Below, piece after piece: positions 1 through 5,780 of a stretch of DNA of 6,347 nucleotides. Every line of letters starts with the position of its first letter. The first letter of the stretch is position 1. Where the stretch lies: positions 1 to 6,347 of the forward strand of contig JAEZMI010000101.1 of NCBI GenBank assembly GCA_023414975.1. The letters run 5' to 3'. The notes under the pieces are model-generated. The model worked only from the letters and a program-made list of their open reading frames with translations. It had not been told where the DNA came from and made no database searches. Origin of the DNA: Pseudomonadota bacterium. GTDB lineage: Bacteria > Pseudomonadota > Alphaproteobacteria > Rhizobiales > Xanthobacteraceae. A program made the translations under genes and the position numbers.

Positions 1-351
1 GTAGAGACCCATCAGCTTGGTGTTGGCGGACGGGTCGACAAGCGTTTCGATCTCCAGCGTCAGCGACCGCTGCGGGGGCGCCAAGACGGTGAGCGCCGCC
101 GGGCTGGCGACATAGGCGGTGCCGGCAAGCGGCACGCCATCGAGGGCGACGGATTTCAGCACGAGCTCGTCGCCATCCAGCACGATCGGGGCGCCGGCGC
201 GCCCCTCGGGATTGGGCCTCATTCCCAGTCGGGCGATGATGCGCGTGGCGGTGGCGTGGAGGCGCACGTCCAGATGCACCGTATCCACGAGCCAGTCCGG
301 CGGCCGGTAGTCGCTGAGGCGGACAGGCTGGGGCTCGGCATCGCGCAACAT
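1..351 (-). CDS. pepN: Aminopeptidase N (M1 family zinc metallopeptidase), N-terminal part only
   Basis: This is the first 117 codons of a gene that continues past the left edge. Translation from the ATG at 351 is open to base 1 without a stop. It reads as the N-terminal beta-sandwich domain of the proteobacterial PepN family: RLSDYRPPDW (residues 11-20), the paired strands around LVDTVHLDVRL, the APIVLDGDELVL segment (54-65) and the family phrase around LEIETLVDPSANTKLMGLY (99-117). Full-length members are about 870-890 residues; the HEXXH zinc site and the GAMEN motif lie outside the window. Family knowledge: a cytosolic broad-specificity aminopeptidase that trims peptides from the N-terminus. 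The start is supported by a strong GAGGAG Shine-Dalgarno seven bases upstream. It is divergent from the acyltransferase gene and is probably unrelated to the C1 genes. Confidence 0.9.
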   Translation of the reverse strand, partial: MLRDAEPQPVRLSDYRPPDWLVDTVHLDVRLHATATRIIARLGMRPNPEGRAGAPIVLDGDELVLKSVALDGVPLAGTAYVASPAALTVLAPPQRSLTLEIETLVDPSANTKLMGLY

Positions 352-358
352 CGACAGG

Positions 359-364
359 CTCCTC
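359..364 (-). promoter_or_regulatory. Shine-Dalgarno site of pepN
   Basis: The minus strand reads GAGGAG here, followed by a 7-base spacer to the ATG at 351-349. This near-ideal placement fixes the pepN start at 351. Confidence 0.7.
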
Positions 365-525
365 GCAGGGACGCTCCAGAAGTAAAGCCTAGCGGCCCGC
401 TTCGAAAGCCCCGGATTGAAATACCTTGGTTCCGCCGCGGAGTGAAAGGGTGAGGGAACCTCATCTCTCTGTGTCGGTTAAGTCGTCGCTGGGGTGGAAC
501 CCGGCGCGGCGACGGCTGCGCCTGT

Positions 526-530
526 GGAGG
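526..530 (+). promoter_or_regulatory. Shine-Dalgarno site of the AT3 acyltransferase
   Basis: GGAGG sits 4 bases before the ATG at 535 and 10 bases before a second in-frame ATG at 541. Neither spacing is ideal, so the start could be either Met1 or Met3. The protein differs by only two residues. Confidence 0.55.
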
Positions 531-534
531 ACAT

Positions 535-1785
535 ATGAGCATGAAGGTGACGGCGTCGAACGAACGGTTCGAAGCTCTGGATTCCTGGCGCGGCATCTGC
601 GCCGTCATGGTCATTATCTACCATTTCATCTATGTCGTGCGGCTGGATAGCTTGCATTGGAGCGTTCTTTCGAACGCGTACCTATTCGTTGATTTCTTTT
701 TCGTGCTATCGGGCTTCGTTGTCTGTCACGCCTATCGCGATCGGCTCCGCACGGGCCGCAGCGCCGGCGGCTTCCTGCTCCGGCGAATTGGCAGGCTGTG
801 GCCGCTCCATCTCGCCGTGCTGTTCGCCTTCATGCTCGCGGTGATGGCAATCAATCTGTATGGGCGCCATCCCGACAACCTGATGATCGAAGCCGGCACG
901 GGTAACTACTCCATGCGGGCGCTGCTGCTGAATCTGGCGCTGCTCAATTCAATGGGGTTCTATGGCGTTTCCTGGAATGGTCCCGCCTGGAGCATCGGCG
1001 CGGAGTTCTACACCTACGCGCTGTTCGCGGCGGTCGCACTCTTCGCTGGAGCCCGGCGGCTGGTGCCGGCAGCGCTTGCCATCATGCTGCTGGCCATGGG
1101 CGCCATTCTTCTCGTCGCACCGACCTATATGAACTCCACTGCCGATTATGGCTTCATCCGCTGCATCGCCGGCTTCTTCGGTGGCGTGCTGACTTACCAC
1201 CTGCATCAGCGGTTCCGTCACCTCCACCTGCCGTTGGCCACGCTGTGGGAGATGACGGCGGTTGTGCTCGCCGGTGTTTTCATCACGTCCGTGGGTATCG
1301 GGCCCGATGAGGTGAGGCCGTGGAGCGTGCTGGCTCCCCTCGCCTTTGGCGGCGCCATCCTCGTCTTTGCACGAGAGGGTGGGGCTGTGTCACGGGTGCT
1401 GCGCACGCGCCCGCTGCGCGCTCTTGGCTGCTGGTCCTACTCCATCTACCTCATCCACATGCCGCTGCTGATTCTGCTGGGCTACGGCATCTGGCTGTAC
1501 GGCGATGTGGCCGGCGTCGCGATGCGGCAGGAGGTCGATGTGCTCGGTCACACCAAGAATCTGTACGATCTGGGCGACCCGTTGCTGACCATGCTGATTC
1601 TGGCGGCGTTTGTTGTTCTGGTCATCGCCATCGCCGCCTTCACCTATGCGCGGATCGAGGCTCCCTGGCGCGACCGCTTCGCCCGTATCGCCCGGAATTA
1701 TGAGACGCGCGGGCGCAGCTTTGCCCCGCTTCCCTCGCGTTCCGTGGCGGGGGCCGTGCCGGTTCGGATCGAGCGGCGGCGCTGA
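535..1785 (+). CDS. AT3-family membrane acyltransferase (OafA/NodX-like)
   Basis: A 416-residue, strongly hydrophobic protein with about ten predicted membrane segments, of usual length for a stand-alone acyltransferase-3 protein. Visible family marks are LDSWRG then YHF at 15-31, giving the R-X10-H motif (R19, H30) that holds the proposed catalytic histidine; FFFVLSGFV (54-62); RRIGRLWPLHL (83-93); WSIGAEFYTY (152-161); SYSIYLIH (301-308); and EAPWR near the C-terminus (375-379). The last ~35 residues are basic and probably cytoplasmic. Family knowledge: these proteins move acetyl or other acyl groups onto surface sugars, O-antigen, exopolysaccharide, Nod factors or antibiotics. The substrate cannot be told from this sequence, and no glycan genes are next to it. 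Codons around 650-720 look more A+T-rich than in neighbouring genes, so acquisition by transfer is possible but unproven. It converges on the folB-like gene. Confidence 0.88.
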   Translation: MSMKVTASNERFEALDSWRGICAVMVIIYHFIYVVRLDSLHWSVLSNAYLFVDFFFVLSGFVVCHAYRDRLRTGRSAGGFLLRRIGRLWPLHLAVLFAFMLAVMAINLYGRHPDNLMIEAGTGNYSMRALLLNLALLNSMGFYGVSWNGPAWSIGAEFYTYALFAAVALFAGARRLVPAALAIMLLAMGAILLVAPTYMNSTADYGFIRCIAGFFGGVLTYHLHQRFRHLHLPLATLWEMTAVVLAGVFITSVGIGPDEVRPWSVLAPLAFGGAILVFAREGGAVSRVLRTRPLRALGCWSYSIYLIHMPLLILLGYGIWLYGDVAGVAMRQEVDVLGHTKNLYDLGDPLLTMLILAAFVVLVIAIAAFTYARIEAPWRDRFARIARNYETRGRSFAPLPSRSVAGAVPVRIERRR

Positions 1786-1793
1786 GGTCGGGA

Positions 1794-1830
1794 GCAGACG
1801 CCGATCAGAAGGGCCAATCGCGGGGTCTGC
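1794..1830. terminator. Possible bidirectional hairpin between convergent genes
   Basis: GCAGAC (1794-1799) pairs with GTCTGC (1825-1830), and CGAT (1802-1805) pairs with ATCG (1817-1820), leaving a small internal loop and an 11-base apical loop. It fills most of the 51-bp spacer between the acyltransferase and folB-like stop codons. No T-run follows on either strand, so it is not a canonical intrinsic terminator. Confidence 0.35.
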
Positions 1831-1836
1831 GGGGTT

Positions 1837-2196
1837 CTATCGGCTGCGGGTGATCTCGACGCCGGCGTCGCGGAAGATGCCGGCGATTGGCGCTGAGGGC
1901 TTGTGCACCTCCACGCGCACCTTCTGGACGGCTTCGTAGCGCGCCAAAACCGTTGCGGCGATTGCCTGCGCGAGAGCTTCCAGAATGTGGAAGCGGTGGC
2001 CGGAGGAGACTTCGTGCACCAGCGCGAACACCTTCTCATAACCGACGGTCGCGCCGTAATCGTCCGCCATCGCGGCAGGGGCGGCGTCCAGCCACCAGTC
2101 GATGTCGACAATGAAGCGCTGGCCGAGCCGGGCCTCCTCCTCATGCAGCCCGTGATGGGCGTGAAGTTCGATACCTCGAAGGAAGATGCGGTCCAT
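1837..2196 (-). CDS. folB: Dihydroneopterin aldolase, probably serving tetrahydromethanopterin synthesis
   Basis: A 119-residue protein, the usual FolB length. The family converts 7,8-dihydroneopterin to 6-hydroxymethyl-7,8-dihydropterin plus glycolaldehyde in the cytosol. Aligned by eye to Staphylococcus aureus DHNA, the key residues are present: Glu21 (E22 equivalent) in HGLHEEEARLGQ, Tyr53 (Y54) in VGYEKV, Glu73 (E74) in HILEAL, and Lys99 (K100) in VEVHKPSAPIAG. It starts 15 bp after the mfnF-like stop with a weak GGGA ribosome site and is the last gene of the mfnD-mfnF-folB unit. The hydroxymethylpterin product is needed for both folate and H4MPT. The company of C1-cofactor genes suggests the H4MPT branch, but a folate role is equally compatible with the residues. 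Methanogens use an unrelated aldolase (MptD) for this step. Confidence 0.88.
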   Translation of the reverse strand: MDRIFLRGIELHAHHGLHEEEARLGQRFIVDIDWWLDAAPAAMADDYGATVGYEKVFALVHEVSSGHRFHILEALAQAIAATVLARYEAVQKVRVEVHKPSAPIAGIFRDAGVEITRSR

Positions 2197-2211
2197 GACG
2201 TTTCCCGAGCT

Positions 2212-3252
2212 TCAGGCGGTGAGGGCGGCGGCGAGGAGGCCGACGGCAACGGCGGGCGCGCAATCTGCGGCGGATGCGGCCAGGTTCTCGTCATCGGTGA
2301 GGACGTTGGCGAGGTCGAGATAGGTAGCGCCGCGCCGCTCGGCGAGCCTTGCGGCGAGAAAACGTCCGACGCCGGCACCGACCATGAGGTCGATTTCCGT
2401 TTCCTGCGCCGAGGCGACGCAATCCACCGCGCGCGACAGGCGGTGGAGCTGAGCTTCCGACAGATGGCGCGCAAGGGCTTTGGCGGCCGCCATTCCGCCA
2501 GGTGCATAATCCTGTCCGATCATGCGCAGCAGGCGGCGGGCGCTCGCTTCCTCGGTCTTCGGACCGCCATCCGCGCTCGGGTGGAGATCCGCGCCGTGCG
2601 GCAACTCGCCGGTGAGGCGGTAAATGTCCGCTGTGGTGGCATAGTGTTCCGCCATCAGCGGCAGCCACCGCCCGCCGAAGGGCGCTTCCGGCGCCAGAGC
2701 CATCACCGGGGTGCGGACGGTGCCGGTGTAGATCAGCTCATTGCCCGCCAGACGCTCGGCGTCGGTGAAGCCCCGCGCCGTCACGCGGCCGGCGGCGAAC
2801 GGGATGATGTCGGCGGTCGTCGAGCCGATGTCCAGCAGCAGCCCGCCTGGCAGCAAATGGGCCAGCACGGCCGCGGTAGCGTACCAGTTAGCCGAACCGA
2901 TGCTGTCGGCGTACGCCACCGCCTGCTCGGCGGAAACGAACCCTTCCGGCCCGGCAAACAGGGCCAGCGGCGCTCCGCTCAGCTCTTCCATCAGGATCGC
3001 GGCGGTGCCGATGACGCCCGCGCGGCGGTCGGGCCAGAGATCGGCGACTTCGGCGGTCATGGTCACGGCGGAAGGCACATCCGCCGAGAATTCGGCCCGC
3101 AAGGTGCGGATCGCGTCGCGCAGATGGTCCGCGCCCTTCCAGACCGGACATGGGGCGATGCGCACCGCCTTCAGGCCGCCTTCGACGCCGAAGGCCGCAA
3201 GCTTCACATGGGCGCCGCCAACATCCCAACCAAGACGGGCAATTCGGGTCAC
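2212..3252 (-). CDS. mfnF: MfnF-like hydantoinase/oxoprolinase-fold protein (H4MPT-linked C1 pathway family)
   Basis: A 346-residue ASKHA-fold protein of the family annotated as "H4MPT-linked C1 transfer pathway protein". Its archaeal member MfnF joins aminomethylfuran diphosphate to gamma-glutamyltyramine, forming the ether bond of methanofuran. Visible marks are the first phosphate loop GWDVGGAHVKLA (8-19), the second phosphate loop LLLDIGSTTADIIPF (138-152), ELIYTGTVRTPVMAL (172-186), the family stretch from HYATTADIYRLTGELP (203-218) to a Lys/Arg-rich SARRLLRMIGQD segment (237-248), and the C-terminal glycine motif LMVGAGVGRFLA (289-300). The start is a GTG whose GTGA overlaps the mfnD-like stop by 4 bases, implying translational coupling. 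Inference: it makes methylofuran for the formyltransferase/hydrolase complex. Exact substrates in bacteria may differ, since methylofuran has tyrosine in place of tyramine. Confidence 0.82.
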   Translation of the reverse strand: MTRIARLGWDVGGAHVKLAAFGVEGGLKAVRIAPCPVWKGADHLRDAIRTLRAEFSADVPSAVTMTAEVADLWPDRRAGVIGTAAILMEELSGAPLALFAGPEGFVSAEQAVAYADSIGSANWYATAAVLAHLLPGGLLLDIGSTTADIIPFAAGRVTARGFTDAERLAGNELIYTGTVRTPVMALAPEAPFGGRWLPLMAEHYATTADIYRLTGELPHGADLHPSADGGPKTEEASARRLLRMIGQDYAPGGMAAAKALARHLSEAQLHRLSRAVDCVASAQETEIDLMVGAGVGRFLAARLAERRGATYLDLANVLTDDENLAASAADCAPAVAVGLLAAALTA

Positions 3253-4211
3253 AGGCTGATCTCGATAGGAAGGGTGGGAGGAAGATGGGGCAGATCCGGC
3301 ACCGCCCCGTCGCGGATAAGCTCGGCAACGAAGGCGAGCGGGTTGACGCCGAGCGACCGGCGCAGACCGACATAGGCAGTGGTGAGCCGAGGGTTGATTT
3401 CCACGACCATGGGCCCGACCGGCGTGATGAGATAGTCGACGCCGACGATCCCATGCAAGCCCGGCAGCGCCGCGCCAATGCCCTCCGCCAGCTTCCGCAG
3501 CCGGTCATCGACCGGGAAGGCGCCGACCGTCACGCCCGTGAAGACGAACTGGCCGTCGACTTCCGTAACGTGCTGCCGGTTCGCGGTGAGTACATAGCTG
3601 CGGCCAGCCTGACACAGCAGGGTCAGGCTGGCGGGCTCTCCGATGATTAGAGGCTGGATCACCACGTCGCCCGGCAAGGGACCTGGCGGCAGGCGGCGGA
3701 ACACACGGACATCCATGGCGCCGGCGCCGTCATCGGGCTTGATGACCAGCGGCCCCGCAAGGTCCGGCGGCACGTTAGAAGGCGACCAGCCGGGCACCAC
3801 CGGAAGCCCGGCAGCGGCGAGTTGGCCCGCTGTGCGAAGCTTCGAGCTACAGATGCGCAGCGTCTCACCGTCACAAGCGATCACCCGCCGGCAGCGCGCG
3901 CCGATCTGCTCCACGAGGCTGTGCAGTATGCCCTCGCATTCGGGCGCGATAGGCCAGCAGCAATCCGTTTCCGCCGCCAGATCGCTCCAGATGGCGCGCG
4001 CATCGTCCCCTGACCGGATGGGTCGGCTTTCGCCGCGCGGAGGCGGCGGCAGGCGGGCATCATGCGTGGTGACAACGCGGATTCCGGGCAGATCCTCCAG
4101 ATCGCCGATCAGCGCATCGCGCATCATCACGCCTTCGGGTATCAGCTTTTCCGGAAGATCGGTGTCGGCATAGTCGCCGCCGGAGACCGTTTCGCAGACG
4201 AAGACACGCAT
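3249..4211 (-). CDS. mfnD: MfnD-like ATP-grasp ligase (tyramine/tyrosine-glutamate ligase type)
   Basis: A 320-residue ATP-grasp protein. Archaeal MfnD ligates L-glutamate to tyramine through the gamma-carboxyl in methanofuran synthesis. Visible marks are the N-terminus MRVFVCETVSGGDY (family form: short beta-strand then E-SGG), the nucleotide-binding segment PLVIKPDDGAGAMDVRV (154-170), an IQPLIIGEPASLTLLC strand (185-200), and the metal/ATP motif VVEINPRLTTAYVGL (269-283) with E271 and N273. I chose the ATG at 4211 because it begins exactly at the family N-terminus; a TTG at 4223 would add four residues (MNLL) and neither has a strong ribosome site. It heads the mfnD-mfnF-folB unit and is divergent from the HisA-like gene. 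Because bacterial methylofuran contains tyrosine, the acceptor may be tyrosine or a furan-tyrosine intermediate. An alternative is another amino-acid ligase of the same cluster. Confidence 0.78.
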   Translation of the reverse strand: MRVFVCETVSGGDYADTDLPEKLIPEGVMMRDALIGDLEDLPGIRVVTTHDARLPPPPRGESRPIRSGDDARAIWSDLAAETDCCWPIAPECEGILHSLVEQIGARCRRVIACDGETLRICSSKLRTAGQLAAAGLPVVPGWSPSNVPPDLAGPLVIKPDDGAGAMDVRVFRRLPPGPLPGDVVIQPLIIGEPASLTLLCQAGRSYVLTANRQHVTEVDGQFVFTGVTVGAFPVDDRLRKLAEGIGAALPGLHGIVGVDYLITPVGPMVVEINPRLTTAYVGLRRSLGVNPLAFVAELIRDGAVPDLPHLPPTLPIEISL

Positions 4212-4255
4212 CAGTAGATTCAAGCCCGAACGACACGCCCAAGAGGATCCCTGAT
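4212..4255. other. Very short divergent intergenic region
   Basis: Only 44 bp separate the ATG of the mfnD-like gene and the TTG of the HisA-like gene. The stretch holds the ribosome site of the latter. There is too little room for two ordinary non-overlapping promoters, so at least one probably lies inside the opposing gene. I see no convincing -35/-10 pair. Confidence 0.5.
4241..4246 (+). promoter_or_regulatory. Shine-Dalgarno site supporting a TTG start
   Basis: AAGAGG lies 9 bases before the TTG at 4256. With the HisA-family N-terminus beginning at that codon, it supports TTG as the true start; the next ATG (4283) would delete the catalytic Asp8. Confidence 0.6.
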
Positions 4256-4954
4256 TTGGAACTTATACCCGTCCTCGACCTGATGGGAGGTGTGGTTGTG
4301 CGTGCGCGCCGCGGCATGCGCGCGGAGTATCGTCCCATCGACACGCCGCTCTGCCCCGGCGCGGCCCCGGCCGATGTGGCGCGGGCGCTGCTGAACCTCG
4401 CGCCCTTCCGCACGCTCTATGTCGCCGACCTTGACGCGATCGCCGGGACCGGCGGGCATGACGGTGTGGTGCGCGACCTGATGGAGGCGCATGCCGGGGT
4501 CCATCTGTGGGTCGACGCGGGGGAGGCGACGCCGGCGACCGTGAGGCGACGGACAGAGCACGGGCCGGGGCGGCCGGTCATCGGCAGCGAGGCGATGGAC
4601 GACCTGGCCAGCGGCCTGGCGTCGCTGGCGGGTGGGGGCGCGATCCTCTCGCTGGACTTCGGCCCCGAAGGCGCACGTGGTCCCGCCGCGATCCATGATG
4701 ATCCCGACCATTGGCCGGCGGCGGTGATCGTCATGACGCTGGCGCGCGTGGGCGCGGGCGAGGGGCCGGACATGGACCGGCTGGGTGACGTGATCCGTCG
4801 TGCCGGCAACCGGCGCGTCTATGCCGCGGGCGGCGTGCGTGATGCCGGGGATCTCTCTCGCCTCGAACAGGCTGGCGCGGCAGGCGTCTTGCTGGCGAGC
4901 GCACTTCATGATGGGCGGCTGTCGCCGGCGGAGATTGCGCGCTTCACGGGGTGA
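4256..4954 (+). CDS. HisA/HisF-related TIM-barrel protein of C1-cofactor clusters, function unknown
   Basis: A 232-residue beta/alpha barrel clearly related to HisA (ProFAR isomerase) and matching the archaeal/methylotroph "HisA/HisF-related" family. The N-terminus ELIPVLDLMGGVVVRA carries the first catalytic aspartate (Asp8); LSLDFGPEG carries the second (Asp134); VIVMTLARVGAG (157-168) supplies the HisA-type threonine region; AAGGVRDAGDL (190-200) is the C-terminal phosphate loop and VLLASALHDG (211-220) ends the barrel. In the N-terminal half, where HisA has GGGIR, this protein reads WVDAGEAT (85-92), so one phosphate site is altered. No other his gene is nearby. It starts with TTG, is divergent from the mfnD-like gene and overlaps the CitG-like gene tail-to-tail by 11 bp. 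Inference: an isomerase or lyase acting on a phosphorylated intermediate of methylofuran or H4MPT synthesis. A true histidine role is unlikely. Confidence 0.8.
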   Translation: MELIPVLDLMGGVVVRARRGMRAEYRPIDTPLCPGAAPADVARALLNLAPFRTLYVADLDAIAGTGGHDGVVRDLMEAHAGVHLWVDAGEATPATVRRRTEHGPGRPVIGSEAMDDLASGLASLAGGGAILSLDFGPEGARGPAAIHDDPDHWPAAVIVMTLARVGAGEGPDMDRLGDVIRRAGNRRVYAAGGVRDAGDLSRLEQAGAAGVLLASALHDGRLSPAEIARFTG

Positions 4955-5780
4955 GCGCTGCCGCGAACAGAGTGGCGACGGTAAGGTCGGCCGTCGTGCC
5001 GGGGTTGAGGCCCCGCCGCTTCAGCGACGCATCGAAGGCGAGCAAGGGCGGGTGCCGGCGCGCGGCTTTCGCGGTGAAGTCGACCTTCGCCGCCACGTCC
5101 ATCGCCTCGCGCCGCACCGCCGCGGCTGCCTCCGGCCCGAATTTCCGGGCGATGTGGCTGTCGGGAAAGGCGGCGAGGAAGGCGAGATGCACCGCCTCCG
5201 CCCCCGCCTCCTCCGCCCCCGCCTCGGGGGCCGCCTCGGCCAGCGCGGCAAGGCGCGGCAGGCCCAGCTCGAAAACATCCGCGAAGGCGCTTGTGTATTG
5301 CCGGGCGACGCGGTCGCGCTCCGCCGCCAGCGCCATGGCCTCGATGAGCCCGATACGCGGCGGCGCGGTCACATCATGCGATTCATGCCGTCCCAGGCCT
5401 CCGGGGCGGGCAGCGGCGATGGCGCGGAAGGTTGCCTCGGCGTCGGCTGCGTCGACATCGTCCAGCACCGCCCGCAAGCCGTCGCGCAGCGGGCCGCCGC
5501 GTTCCGCCGCAAGGGCAAGCGGGGCGCAAAGCAGCACGATGCCAAGATTGGTGTTGAGGCCGGTGGCGGCGAGCGATGCGGCCACCGCGCCTTCGATGCG
5601 CGTCCCGAGGCGGGCTCCCGCACATCCGACATGCGGCGCGGCGGCCCGCGCGGCGGCCTCGAAATGGGCAACCTCCATGCCGTGGCCAGCTGAGAAGCGG
5701 TGGACATTGCCTGCCTTGAGCGCCGCAAGCTCCGCATCGCAGGCACGAATGAACGCCGCAGCGATGGCCTCCGGGTGCAT
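4944..5780 (-). CDS. CitG-family (triphosphoribosyl-dephospho-CoA synthase-like) protein of C1-cofactor clusters
   Basis: A 278-residue helical protein of the CitG family. Visible marks are ELAALKAGNVHRFSAGHGM (17-35, CitG form: E-KPGxV then a conserved His), LNTNLGIVLLCAPLAL (75-90), ARPGGLGRHESHDV (124-137), PDSHIARKFG (206-215) and LNPGTTADLTVATLF (258-272). Classical CitG makes the prosthetic-group precursor of citrate or malonate lyase from ATP and dephospho-CoA, but no lyase gene is present; I recall this subfamily as the Orf7-type protein of methylotroph H4MPT clusters, with unproven function. Its ATG shares one base with the stop of the RimK-like gene upstream (TGATG), implying coupled translation. 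A five-residue tandem repeat, EAGAE twice (186-195), sits in a probable surface loop. Inference: it transfers or activates a ribosyl-phosphate-like group in cofactor synthesis. Confidence 0.83.
   Translation of the reverse strand: MHPEAIAAAFIRACDAELAALKAGNVHRFSAGHGMEVAHFEAAARAAAPHVGCAGARLGTRIEGAVAASLAATGLNTNLGIVLLCAPLALAAERGGPLRDGLRAVLDDVDAADAEATFRAIAAARPGGLGRHESHDVTAPPRIGLIEAMALAAERDRVARQYTSAFADVFELGLPRLAALAEAAPEAGAEEAGAEAVHLAFLAAFPDSHIARKFGPEAAAAVRREAMDVAAKVDFTAKAARRHPPLLAFDASLKRRGLNPGTTADLTVATLFAAALTP
5195..5225. repeat. Perfect 15-bp tandem duplication inside the CitG-like gene
   Basis: The plus-strand unit CCTCCGCCCCCGCCT occurs at 5195-5209 and again at 5210-5224, and the periodicity runs one base further. 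It is in frame and encodes EAGAE-EAGAE on the minus strand. It looks like a recent replication-slippage duplication in a tolerant loop. Confidence 0.85.

Larger units (their letters stand above)
352..534. other. Divergent intergenic region between pepN and the acyltransferase gene
   Basis: This 183-bp stretch separates two genes transcribed away from each other, so it should carry a promoter for each. I see the two Shine-Dalgarno sites at its ends and a somewhat lower G+C patch around 411-482. A TTGAAA hexamer at 416-421 could be a -35 element on the plus strand, but no convincing -10 lies 16-18 bases downstream. No clear operator palindrome or RNA gene is visible. Confidence 0.4.

Noticed and set aside
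416..444. A sigma-70 promoter beginning with TTGAAA upstream of the acyltransferase
   Set aside because: No -10-like hexamer is found at the expected 16-18 base spacing; the downstream bases are G+C-rich.
219..614. A 131-codon minus-strand open frame crossing the pepN start and the intergenic region
   Set aside because: It is in a different frame from the recognisable pepN translation and lacks a ribosome site or domain.
1903..3375. A 490-codon plus-strand open frame antisense to the folB-like and mfnF-like genes
   Set aside because: It lies opposite two genes with clear family motifs and active-site residues. Its translation is rich in Arg, Gly and Ala with no recognisable domain, as expected from high-G+C antisense frames.
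3643..4173. A 176-codon plus-strand open frame opposite the mfnD-like gene
   Set aside because: It is an antisense shadow of a gene with clear ATP-grasp motifs; its Ser/Arg-rich translation has no family resemblance.
4256..4954. Calling this gene histidine-biosynthesis hisA
   Set aside because: The N-terminal phosphate loop differs from HisA, there are no his neighbours, and all surrounding genes belong to C1-cofactor synthesis.
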